A stretch of DNA of 28,671 nt from Nemertoderma westbladi (Eukaryota; Xenacoelomorpha; Nemertodermatida; Nemertodermatidae). This document shows positions 14,444-26,581 of the stretch, piece by piece (positions within the stretch are counted from its first letter, which is position 1; each line of letters starts with the position of its first letter). Below the pieces are notes generated by a model. That model did no database searches, was not told the origin of the DNA, and saw nothing but the letters and a program-made list of their open reading frames with translations. A program made the translations under genes and the position numbers. The DNA lies in NCBI GenBank assembly GCA_032718475.1, contig JAUCBJ010001852.1, positions 1 to 28,671 of the forward strand, written 5' to 3'.

Positions 14444-14576
14444 TTAAATTATAGCCATTCCACAATCTTGAGCAGGTAGAATCAAAGCCTCCACACTCCA
14501 CATACTGTGTTTCAAACAAAGGTAAATGATAATTCGATGGAGGCACCTACCTATACACAAAATACCTTAATAAAAC
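14444..14576. other. Short unique spacer before the 62-bp satellite
   Basis: Contains the TTAA flank and unique sequence, and ends with TTAATAAAACTAAA (14567-14580). That word recurs exactly on the other side of the satellite at 23884-23897. Confidence 0.6.
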
Positions 14577-17500
14577 TAAACGAACGGATGAAGTGGTAGG
14601 CATTCACCAGCGGTAGCATAGTGTATAGATGATAGAAATAAACGAACGGATGAAGTGGTAGGCATTCACCAGCGGTAACATAGTGTATAGATGATAGAAA
14701 TAAACGAACGGATGAAGTGGTAGGCATTCACCAGCGGTAGCATAGTGTATGGATGATAGAAATAAACGAACGGATGAAGTGGTAGGCATTCACCAGCGGT
14801 AGCTTAGTGTATAGATGATAGAAATAAACGAATAGATGAAGTGGTAGGCATTCACCAGCGGTAACATAGTGTATAGATAATAGAAATAAACGAACAGGTG
14901 AAGTGGTAGGCATTCACCAGCGGTAGCCTAGTGTATAGATGATAGAAATAAACGAATGGATGAAGTGGTAGGCATTCACCAGCGGTAGCATAGTGTATGG
15001 ATGATAGAAATAAACGAACGGATGAAGTGGTAGGCATTCACCAGCGGTAACATAGTGTATAGATAATAGAAATAAACGAACAGGTGAAGTGGTAGGCATT
15101 CACCAGCGGTAGCCTAGTGTATAGATGATAGAAATAAACGAATGGATGAAGTGGTAGGCATTCACCAGCGGTAGCATAGTGTATGGATGATAGAAATAAA
15201 CGAACGGATGAAGTGGTAGGCATTCACCAGCGGTAACATAGTGTATAGATAATAGAAATAAACGAACAGGTGAAGTGGTAGGCATTCACCAGCGGTAGCC
15301 TAGTGTATAGATGATAGAAATAAACGAACGGATGAAGTGGTAGGCATTCACCAGCGGTAACATAGTGTATAGATAATAGAAATAAACGAACAGGTGAAGT
15401 GGTAGGCATTCACCAGCGGTAGCCTAGTGTAGAGATGATAGAAATAAACGAACGGATGTAGTGGTAGGCATTCACCAGCGGTAACATAGTGTATAGATGA
15501 TAGAAATAAACGAACGGATGAAGTGGTAGGCATTCACCAGCGGTAGCCTAGTGTATAGATAATAGAAATAAACGAATAGATGAAGTGGTAGGCATTCACC
15601 AGCGGTAACATAGTGTATAGATAATAGAAATAAACGAACAGGTGAAGTGGTAGGCATTCACCAGCGGTAGCCTAGTGTATAGATGATAGAAATAAACGAA
15701 TGGATGAAGTGGTAGGCATTCACCAGCGGTAGCATAGTGTATGGATGATAGAAATAAACGAACGGATGAAGTGGTAGGCATTCACCAGCGGTAACATAGT
15801 GTATAGATAATAGAAATAAACGAACAGGTGAAGTGGTAGGCATTCACCAGCGGTAGCCTAGTGTATAGATGATAGAAATAAACGAACGGATGAAGTGGTA
15901 GGCATTCACCAGCGGTAACATAGTGTATAGATAATAGAAATAAACGAACAGGTGAAGTGGTAGGCATTCACCAGCGGTAGCTTAGTGTATAGATGATAGA
16001 AATAAACGAACGGATGAAGTGGTAGGCATTCACCAGCGGTAACATAGTGTATGGATGATAGAAATAAACGAACGGATGAAGTGGTAGGCATTCACCAGCG
16101 GTAGCATAGTGTATGGATGATAGAAATAAACGAACAGGTGAAGTGGTAGGCATTCACCAGTGGTAACATAGTGTAGAGATGATAGAAATAAACGAACGGA
16201 TGAAGTGGTAGGCATTCACCAGCGGTAGCATAGTGTATGGATGATAGAAATAAACGAACAGGTGAAGTGGTAGGCATTCACCAGCGGTAGCATAGTGTAT
16301 GGATGATAGAAATAAACGAACGGATGAAGTGGTAGGCATTCACCAGCGGTAGCTTAGTGTATAGATGATAGAAATAAACGAATAGATGAAGTGGTAGGCA
16401 TTCACCAGCGGTAACATAGTGTATAGATAATAGAAATAAACGAACAGGTGAAGTGGTAGGCATTCACCAGCGGTAGCCTAGTGTATAGATGATAGAAATA
16501 AACGAATGGATGAAGTGGTAGGCATTCACCAGCGGTAGCATAGTGTATGGATGATAGAAATAAACGAACGGATGAAGTGGTAGGCATTCACCAGCGGTAA
16601 CATAGTGTATAGATAATAGAAATAAACGAACAGGTGAAGTGGTAGGCATTCACCAGCGGTAGCCTAGTGTATAGATGATAGAAATAAACGAATGGATGAA
16701 GTGGTAGGCATTCACCAGCGGTAGCATAGTGTATGGATGATAGAAATAAACGAACGGATGAAGTGGTAGGCATTCACCAGCGGTAACATAGTGTATAGAT
16801 AATATAAATAAACGAACAGGTGAAGTGGTAGGCATTCACCAGCGGTAGCCTAGTGTATAGATGATAGAAATAAACGAACGGATGAAGTGGTAGGCATTCA
16901 CCAGCGGTAACATAGTGTATGGATGATAGAAATAAACGAACGGATGAAGTGGTAGGCATTCACCAGCGGTAGCATAGTGTATAGATGATAGAAATAAACG
17001 AACGGATGAAGTGGTAGGCATTCACCAGCGGTAGCATAGTGTATAGATGATAGAAATAAACGAACGGATGAAGTGGTAGGCATTCACCAGCGGTAGCCTA
17101 GTGTATAGATAATAGAAATAAACGAATAGATGAAGTGGTAGGCATTCACCAGCGGTAACATAGTGTATAGATAATAGAAATAAACGAACAGGTGAAGTGG
17201 TAGGCATTCACCAGCGGTAGCCTAGTGTATAGATGATAGAAATAAACGAATGGATGAAGTGGTAGGCATTCACCAGCGGTAGCATAGTGTATGGATGATA
17301 GAAATAAACGAACGGATGAAGTGGTAGGCATTCACCAGCGGTAACATAGTGTATAGATAATAGAAATAAACGAACAGGTGAAGTGGTAGGCATTCACCAG
17401 CGGTAGCCTAGTGTATAGATGATAGAAATAAACGAACGGATGAAGTGGTAGGCATTCACCAGCGGTAACATAGTGTATAGATAATAGAAATAAACGAACA

Positions 17501-20500
17501 GGTGAAGTGGTAGGCATTCACCAGCGGTAGCTTAGTGTATAGATGATAGAAATAAACGAACGGATGAAGTGGTAGGCATTCACCAGCGGTAACATAGTGT
17601 ATGGATGATAGAAATAAACGAACGGATGAAGTGGTAGGCATTCACCAGCGGTAGCATAGTGTATGGATGATAGAAATAAACGAACAGGTGAAGTGGTAGG
17701 CATTCACCAGTGGTAACATAGTGTAGAGATGATAGAAATAAACGAACGGATGAAGTGGTAGGCATTCACCAGCGGTAGCATAGTGTATGGATGATAGAAA
17801 TAAACGAACAGGTGAAGTGGTAGGCATTCACCAGTGGTAACATAGTGTATAGATGATAGAAATAAACGAACGGATGAAGTGGTAGGCATTCACCAGCGGT
17901 AACATAGTGTATAGATAATAGAAATAAACGAATAGATGAAGTGGTAGGCATTCACCAGCGGTAACATAGTGTGTAGATGATAGAAATAAACGAATAGATG
18001 AAGTGGTAGGCATTCACCAGCGGTAACATAGTGTATAGATGATAGAAATAAACGAATAGATGAAGTGGTAGGCATTCACCAGCGGTAGCATAGTGTATGG
18101 ATGATAGAAATAAACGAACAGGTGAAGTGGTAGGCATTCACCAGTGGTAACATAGTGTAGAGATGATAGAAATAAACGAACGGATGAAGTGGTAGGCATT
18201 CACCAGCGGTAACATAGTGTATAGATAATAGAAATAAACGAATAGATGAAGTGGTAGGCATTCACCAGCGGTAACATAGTGTATAGATGATAGAAATAAA
18301 CGAATAGATGAAGTGGTAGGCATTCACCAGCGGTAACATAGTGTATAGATGATAGAAATAAACGAATAGATGAAGTGGTAGGCATTCACCAGCGGTAGCA
18401 TAGTGTATGGATGATAGAAATAAACGAACAGGTGAAGTGGTAGGCATTCACCAGTGGTAACATAGTGTAGAGATGATAGAAATAAACGAACGGATGAAGT
18501 GGTAGGCATTCACCAGCGGTAGCATAGTGTATGGATGATAGAAATAAACGAACAGGTGAAGTGGTAGGCATTCACCAGTGGTAACATAGTGTATAGATAA
18601 TAGAAATAAACGAACGGATGAAGTGGTAGGCATTCACCAGCGGTAACATAGTGTATGGATGATAGAAATAAACGAACGGATGAAGTGGTAGGCATTCACC
18701 AGCGGTAACATAGTATATAGATGATAGAAATAAACGAACGGATGAAGTGGTAGGCATTCACCAGTGGTAACATAGTGTATAGATAATAGAAATAAACGAA
18801 TAGATGAAGTGGTAGGCATTCACCAGCGGTAACATAGTGTATAGATGATAGAAATAAACGAACGGATGAAGTGGTAGGCATTCACCAGCGGTAACATAGT
18901 GTATAGATGATAGAAATAAACGAACGGGTGAAGTGGTAGGCATTCACCAGCGGTAACATAGTGTATAGATGATAGAAATAAACGAATAGATGAAGTGGTA
19001 GGCATTCACCAGCGGTAGCATAGTGTATAGATGATAGAAATAAACGAACGGATGAAGTGGTAGGCATTCACCAGCGGTAACATAGTGTATAGATGATAGA
19101 AATAAACGAACGGGTGAAGTGGTAGGCATTCACCAGCGGTAACATAGTGTATAGATGATAGAAATAAACGAATAGATGAAGTGGTAGGCATTCACCAGCG
19201 GTAGCATAGTGTATAGATGATAGAAATAAACGAACGGATGAAGTGGTAGGCATTCACCAGCGGTAACATAGTGTATAGATGATAGAAATAAACGAACGGA
19301 TGAAGTGGTAGGCATTCACCAGCGGTAACATAGTGTATAGATGATAGAAATAAACGAACGGATGAAGTGGTAGGCATTCACCAGCGGTAACATAGTGTAT
19401 AGATGATAGAAATAAACGAATAGATGAAGTGGTAGGCATTCACCAGCGGTAGCATAGTGTATAGATGATAGAAATAAACGAACGGATGAAGTGGTAGGCA
19501 TTCACCAGCGGTAACATAGTGTATAGATGATAGAAATAAACGAACGGATGAAGTGGTAGGCATTCACCAGCGGTAACATAGTGTATAGATGATAGAAATA
19601 AACGAACGGGTGAAGTGGTAGGCATTCACCAGCGGTAACATAGTGTATAGATGATAGAAATAAACGAATAGATGAAGTGGTAGGCATTCACCAGCGGTAG
19701 CATAGTGTATAGATAATAGAAATAAACGAATAGATGAAGTGGTAGGCATTCACCAGCGGTAACATAGTGTATAGATGATAGAAATAAACGAACGGATGAA
19801 GTGGTAGGCATTCACCAGCGGTAGCATAGTGTATGGATGATAGAAATAAACGAACGGATGAAGTGGTAGGCATTCACCAGCGGTAACATAGTGTATAGAT
19901 GATAGAAATAAACGAATAGATGAAGTGGTAGGCATTCACCAGCGGTAGCATAGTGTATAGATGATAGAAATAAACGAACGGATGAAGTGGTAGGCATTCA
20001 CCAGCGGTAGCATAGTGTATAGATGATAGAAATAAACGAACGGATGAAGTGGTAGGCATTCACCAGCGGTAACATAGTGTATGGATGATAGAAATAAACG
20101 AACGGGTGAAGTGGTAGGCACATTCACCAGCGGTAACATAGTGTATGGATGATAGAAATAAACGAACGGATGAAGTGGTAGGCATTCACCAGCGGTAACA
20201 TAGTGTATAGATGATAGAAATAAACGAATAGATGAAGTGGTAGGCATTCACCAGCGGTAGCATAGTGTATGGATGATAGAAATAAACGAACGGATGAAGT
20301 GGTAGGCATTCACCAGCGGTAGCATAGTGTATGGATGATAGAAATAAACGAACGGATGAAGTGGTAGGCATTCACCAGCGGTAACATAGTGTATAGATGA
20401 TAGAAATAAACGAATAGATGAAGTGGTAGGCATTCACCAGCGGTAGCTTAGTGTATAGATGATAGAAATAAACGAATGGATGAAGTGGTAGGCATTCACC

Positions 20501-23500
20501 AGCGGTAACATAGTGTATAGATGATAGAAATAAACGAATAGATGAAGTGGTAGGCATTCACCAGCGGTAGCATAGTGTATAGATGATAGAAATAAACGAA
20601 CGGATGAAGTGGTAGGCATTCACCAGCGGTAACATAGTGTATAGATGATAGAAATAAACGAATAGATGAAGTGGTAGGCATTCACCAGCGGTAGCATAGT
20701 GTATAGATGATAGAAATAAACGAACGGATGAAGTGGTAGGCATTCACCAGCGGTAACATAGTGTATAGATGATAGAAATAAACGAACGGATGAAGTGGTA
20801 GGCATTCACCAGCGGTAACATAGTGTATAGATGATAGAAATAAACGAACGGGTGAAGTGGTAGGCATTCACCAGCGGTAACATAGTGTATAGATGATAGA
20901 AATAAACGAATAGATGAAGTGGTAGGCATTCACCAGCGGTAGCATAGTGTATAGATGATAGAAATAAACGAATAGATGAAGTGGTAGGCATTCACCAGCG
21001 GTAGCATAGTGTATAGATGATAGAAATAAACGAACGGATGAAGTGGTAGGCATTCACCAGCGGTAACATAGTGTATAGATGATAGAAATAAACGAATAGA
21101 TGAAGTGGTAGGCATTCACCAGCGGTAGCATAGTGTATAGATGATAGAAATAAACGAACGGATGAAGTGGTAGGCATTCACCAGCGGTAACATAGTGTAT
21201 AGATGATAGAAATAAACGAACGGATGAAGTGGTAGGCATTCACCAGCGGTAACATAGTGTATAGATGATAGAAATAAACGAACGGGTGAAGTGGTAGGCA
21301 TTCACCAGCGGTAACATAGTGTATAGATGATAGAAATAAACGAATAGATGAAGTGGTAGGCATTCACCAGCGGTAGTATAGTGTATAGATAATAGAAATA
21401 AACGAATAGATGAAGTGGTAGGCATTCACCAGCGGTAGCATAGTGTATAGATAATAGAAATAAACGAATAGATGAAGTGGTAGGCATTCACCAGCGGTAG
21501 CATAGTGTATGGATGATAGAAATAAACGAACGGATGAAGTGGTAGGCATTCACCAGCGGTAGCATAGTGTATGGATGATAGAAATAAACGAACGGATGAA
21601 GTGGTAGGCATTCACCAGCGGTAGCTTAGTGTATAGATGATAGAAATAAACGAACGGATGAAGTGGTAGGCATTCACCAGCGGTAGCATAGTGTATGGAT
21701 GATAGAAATAAACGAACGGATGAAGTGGTAGGCATTCACCAGCGGTAGCTTAGTGTATAGATGATAGAAATAAACGAACGGATGAAGTGGTAGGCATTCA
21801 CCAGCGGTAACATAGTGTATAGATGATAGAAATAAACGAACGGATGAAGTGGTAGGCATTCACCAGCGGTAACATAGTGTATGGATGATAGAAATAAACG
21901 AACGGATGAAGTGGTAGGCATTCACCAGCGGTAGCATAGTGTATAGATGATAGAAATAAACGAACGGATGAAGTGGTAGGCATTCACCAGCGGTAACATA
22001 GTGTATAGATGATAGAAATAAACGAATAGATGAAGTGGTAGGCATTCACCAGCGGTAACATAGTGTATAGATGATAGAAATAAACGAACGGATGAAGTGG
22101 TAGGCATTCACCAGCGGTAACATAGTGTATGGATGATAGAAATAAACGAACGGATGAAGTGGTAGGCATTCACCAGCGGTAGCATAGTGTATAGATGATA
22201 GAAATAAACGAACGGATGAAGTGGTAGGCATTCACCAGCGGTAGCATAGTGTATAGATGATAGAAATAAACGAACGGATGAAGTGGTAGGCATTCACCAG
22301 CGGTAACATAGTGTATAGATGATAGAAATAAACGAATAGATGAAGTGGTAGGCATTCACCAGCGGTAACATAGTGTATAGATGATAGAAATAAACGAACG
22401 GATGAAGTGGTAGGCATTCACCAGCGGTAACATAGTGTATGGATGATAGAAATAAACGAACGGATGAAGTGGTAGGCATTCACCAGCGGTAGCATAGTGT
22501 ATAGATGATAGAAATAAACGAATAGATGAAGTGGTAGGCATTCACCAGCGGTAACATAGTGTATAGATAATAGAAATAAACGAACGGATGAAGTGGTAGG
22601 CATTCACCAGCGGTAGCATAGTGTATAGATGATAGAAATAAACGAATAGATGAAGTGGTAGGCATTCACCAGCGGTAACATAGTGTATAGATGATAGAAA
22701 TAAACGAACGGATGAAGTGGTAGGCATTCACCAGCGGTAGCATAGTGTATGGATGATAGAAATAAACGAACGGATGAAGTGGTAGGCATTCACCAGCGGT
22801 AGCATAGTGTATGGATGATAGAAATAAACGAACGGATGAAGTGGTAGGCATTCACCAGCGGTAACATAGTGTATGGATGATAGAAATAAACGAACGGATG
22901 AAGTGGTAGGCATTCACCAGCGGTAACATAGTGTATAGATGATAGAAATAAACGAACGGATGAAGTGGTAGGCATTCACCAGCGGTAGCATAGTGTATGG
23001 ATGATAGAAATAAACGAACGGATGAAGTGGTAGGCATTCACCAGCGGTAGCATAGTGTATGGATGATAGAAATAAACGAACGGATGAAGTGGTAGGCATT
23101 CACCAGCGGTAACATAGTGTATAGATGATAGAAATAAACGAATAGATGAAGTGGTAGGCATTCACCAGCGGTAACATAGTGTATAGATGATAGAAATAAA
23201 CGAACGGATGAAGTGGTAGGCATTCACCAGCGGTAACATAGTTTATGGATGATAGAAATAAACGAACGGATGAAGTGGTAGGCATTCACCAGCGGTAACA
23301 TAGTGTATGGATGATAGAAATAAACGAACGGATGTAGTGGTAGGCATTCACCAGCGGTAACATAGTGTATGGATGATAGAAATAAACGAATGGATGAAGT
23401 GGTAGGCATTCACAAGCGGTAACATAGTTTACGGATGATAGAAATAAACGAACGGATGTAGTGGTAGGCATTCACCAGCGGTAGCATAGTGTATGGATGA

Positions 23501-23820
23501 TAGAAATAAACGAACGGATGAAGTGGTAGGCATTCACCAGCGGTAACATAGTGTATAGATGATAGAGATAAACGAACGGATGAAGTGGTAGGCATTCACC
23601 AGCGGTAACATAGTGTATGGATGATAGAAATAAACGAACGGGTGAAGTGGTAGGCACATTCACCAGCGGTAACATAGTGTATGGATGATAGAAATAAACG
23701 AACGGGTGAAGTGGTAGGCACATTCACCAGCGGTAACATAGTGTATAGATGATAGAAATAAACGAACGGATGAAGTGGTAGGCATTCACCAGCGGTAGCC
23801 TAGTGTATAGATGATAGAAA
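14577..23820 (+). repeat. 62-bp satellite, about 149 tandem units (9.24 kb)
   Basis: The unit reads CGGATGAAGTGGTAGGCATT, CACCAGCGGTAACATAGTG, then TATAGATGATAGAAATAAAC and GAA. Variation is confined to a few sites: CGGAT, TAGAT, TGGAT, CAGGT or CGGGT at the unit start; GTAACATA, GTAGCATA, GTAGCCTA or GTAGCTTA in the middle; and GTATAGATGAT, GTATGGATGAT, GTATAGATAAT or GTAGAGATGAT near the end. Three units are 64 bp, with GGCACATTC replacing GGCATTC (about 20117, 23653 and 23717). CAGGT and GTAGCCTA variants are concentrated in the left third; TAGAT and AACATA/AGCATA dominate the right two thirds. An apparently identical block of about 800 bp occurs at about 15484-16284 and 17034-17834. Every unit contains AATAAA on the plus strand. 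Confidence 0.97.
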
Positions 23821-23883
23821 AATATAAAGTATGTTCAGTGTATGTGTAAAGTCCCTCAATACTTTACATTTTTCTATCATCTA
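23808..23883. repeat. 25-bp stem hairpin closing the 62-bp satellite
   Basis: TAGATGATAGAAAAATATAA then AGTAT (23808-23832) is the reverse complement of 23859-23883 with one mismatch, with a 26-bp loop. The left arm is the end of the last satellite unit, so the right arm is an inverted partial unit. The exact 14-mer TTAATAAAACTAAA begins directly after the right arm. Confidence 0.85.
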
Positions 23884-24798
23884 TTAATAAAACTAAATTT
23901 CCCGAAAATACTGGCGGACAGACAATTATCAGGCAATTTAGCCAATGATGTACATATTAAGTTATCTCCTCCATTCACAAAGATCCTTGAACTGGAAATA
24001 ATGCAGCAAAAAATAAGTCTCTTGATGTTATTCTCTACACATTGGAAAAAATGCTTCTACATTGGGAAACTCAATTTTTATACATATTTTCCAGTTATGT
24101 AACACAGAAAAACCAAAATATCAACCGATGCTATGACAGTGGAAGTTAGAATAGGGAGCAATCAGAAAACGATTTAACCAATATATTTGAAAGATACCTA
24201 TACAATAGTTGGCTGCGATGAGGATGAATGCAATGCTATTATAAGTTTATATTTGTCCCTAATGGTATTGCAAATATATGCAATGAACATATATTCAATA
24301 CTCAATCATTCAAGATTAGACCCTTTTAACTATATGTACCTGTATTAATTAAGTACTTTGAATGGATACTTTGTATGAATAAATTTGTGTACCCATTAGA
24401 AGGGTTGTCACGAAAAACTGTGAACCAACAATAATTGTGAGTCTATAAATAATATTATCAGTATAATAATAACATCATCATCAGATCATATTATCAATTG
24501 TGTAAAAGCCTTTGCTGAATTGCCCCGTTATTTTTATTATCTCTTACATTAAAATACTCTGTAGTTGATTTAATAAGTGTAAGAGACCGTATTATTGCTG
24601 TATCGGTGTTTTTAGAGGATCTAAGACCTATTTCCTCCGTATGTGTACTGTGAAAGGCATATTTTATGATTCTATGGCAATTCGTGACGCAAAAGGGTGA
24701 TAGCTACTCTTGAACAGTAGTTACTATGACTACGGTTAACAGCTGACATTCATACGTGTTGATTTCCTTTGTTCTACGGCGTCTCTCAGTTCAGTCAG
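23884..24798. other. AT-rich intergenic DNA right of the satellite
   Basis: An 86-codon plus-strand open stretch (23842-24102) begins within the hairpin loop and has no recognisable motif, so I do not call it a gene. The rest has frequent stops. Nothing else is supported. Confidence 0.4.
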
Positions 24799-24964
24799 CC
24801 AATGAGAGCGTTTTTGTGGCTCCTTGTACAGAAAATTTCCGAGAAATGACGCAATGCCTATGTGCAGTGTTTTCATTCAGTCTTGAGCCAAAGAAAGAAC
24901 GGCTTGGAAGTATTTTTGTGCTGTACTGCTTTTTAGTCGTACACTAGTAGGTTTAATTATAAAG
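24799..24964 (+). promoter_or_regulatory. Possible RNA polymerase II promoter: CCAAT box and TATA box
   Basis: AGCCAATGAGAGCG (CCAAT at 24799-24803) is followed about 155 bp later by TTATAAAGG (TATAAAG at 24958-24964). The separation is larger than usual, and no coding start is close downstream; the next long ORF begins at 27904. Weak, composition-compatible matches; speculative. Confidence 0.2.
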
Positions 24965-26019
24965 GGCATATATCCTTTAACTGCAATTTAACATACCTAA
25001 AGACTACTGCTAACTGATCATACATCCTGACTGCTGAAACATTGCAAACTCGTAACAATCAGTGTTCAGTTGTTGTTTTATACTGCTATTTGCGGTCAGT
25101 TCTTCATAATATGGTTGATGAATTATTATATTTGGAATAACGATAAACAACCCCGAAACCCAATGTTCTTGATATACCGAAGGTAAGAGAGAAGGGTTAC
25201 AGATAAACGATTGTGACTTATGTTAAAGTGGTTTGAAGTGAATCCAATGTTATTTGATAGACCCTACATGAGCCAGTCTGTGTTCCTTTTATATGTGACT
25301 AAAATCAGTGAAGATCGGCAGATTAGTGTGCAGTATTGTGCAGCATTGTGTATGAGTGAGTCTGTTAAAGAAGCATTCCTAAAGAATGCGCCATATATGT
25401 GAATTATAATTAAGCCATATCGTTGTGAGTAGTTTAAGTCATAACTCTGTTTATGTAGATAAAGCGCCACGTCCTAAAGGAACTGTTAATATTCCCGAAG
25501 GTGAATAATATTGTCAGAGATTATATAATACTGTCAGTCGAATAATACATTAGGCTTACATAGCAATAAAATTAAACCGTCGAACCCAATCTCCCGGGAA
25601 TCTCCAGCGGGTGAATGGTCGCGCACGGATTGGTTTCGACTAGTGTAGTGAATCAAATACTTGTCATAGACTAAAAGCAGATTTATTATCTAGAAGACAT
25701 TCTAATTTGGCGGGTTAAACTGCCAAAGGTCTGAAAGCGCGAACATTAAAGGATATCGCTTCTTTATTGCAGTAAGCAATAAAGTCGAAAGTACCGGTCG
25801 ACCGGTAACCAGTAGGCCTGACTGCCTGATCATCCGGACCGGTACCTACAGCAGTATTATTCGATTTTGATAGTTATATACCGGTAGGCCTTAATAATTA
25901 ATCAGGGAGGGCCCGCCCTGGTTTTTTATTGAGATTTTTACTTATTTCTGTCAAGTTTTATTTATTTGTAGGCCAGTATTGAACAGAAAGCGTGTAAGCC
26001 TGATCAGATTGTACAGACG
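24965..26019. other. Intergenic or leader DNA, nothing recognised
   Basis: No ORF with a recognisable motif. Two clusters of CCGGT words occur at 25793-25884 (for example ACCGGTCGACCGGTAACC). A somewhat GC-richer patch at 25580-25650 has no identifiable feature. Confidence 0.4.
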
Positions 26020-26581
26020 ATTTGTAGGCTGAGCTGTTGTCTGATTGCTGTTAAGTCCGAACGAGTTGCAGTGTGTGTAGAGCACTTGTCCGATTAAGTA
26101 CGGTTAGGAAGTAGGGGCAGCCAATGCGGTAAGGTAATCCCCCAGCTAAAGAATAAGTCGCACTACTGGGTTAGAGCGCATACTCCCTAATCATTTCGGA
26201 GTCTGCATGTCCTGTAATTTATTTAGGCTTGAGAGTAGTCTGCCATCGTTTGGTCTGTACTTTGTTTGTGTAGTCTGTACAGGTAGCGTATAATATCATT
26301 TAGATAATTTGTAGGCTGGATAGTTGTCTGTCTGTTATTAGGTCTGAACGGATTGCAGTGTGTGTAGAGCCCTTGTCCGATAAAGAACGGTTGGGAAGTT
26401 GGGGTAGCCATTGCTGTAAAGTAAACCCCCAATTAAAGAATAAGTCGTACTACTGGGTTAGAACGCATACTACCTAACTATTTCGGAGTCTGCATGTCCT
26501 GTAGTTTATTTAGGCTTGATAGTAGTCTGTCAGTATTTAGTCTGCATTTTTGTTTGAGTGGTTTGTACGCGTAGCGTAATA
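26020..26581 (+). repeat. Two-copy tandem duplication, period about 287 bp
   Basis: The first copy is about 26020-26296 and the second about 26307-26581. Shared landmarks are ATTTGTAGGCTG (26020 and 26307), GTGTGTAGAGC, CTTGTCCGAT, AAAGAATAAGTCG, TACTACTGGGTTAGA (CACTACTGGGTTAGA in the first), TTTCGGAGTCTGCATGTCCT and TTTATTTAGGCTTGA. The copies differ at perhaps one base in eight by eye. No coding potential spans both. Confidence 0.85.

Noticed and set aside
14604-23723. More than a hundred overlapping minus-strand ORFs of 61 codons (and fused versions of 83 and 103 codons)
   Set aside because: They are translations of the 62-bp satellite in rotating frames. All three frames are open equally, the boundaries fall on the same TGAATG in every unit, and the longer versions arise only where a 64-bp unit shifts the frame.
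14577-23820. CRISPR-like array
   Set aside because: There are no alternating repeats and unique spacers; the whole 62-bp unit is conserved. The surrounding DNA is eukaryotic, with spliced genes and no cas genes.
26140-26200. tRNA-like GGGTTAGAGCGCAT stretch in the 287-bp repeat
   Set aside because: No B-box or cloverleaf pairing follows, and the second copy changes the putative A-box.
26223-26432. 69-codon minus-strand ORF
   Set aside because: It spans the junction of the 287-bp duplication and has no conserved counterpart in the second copy.
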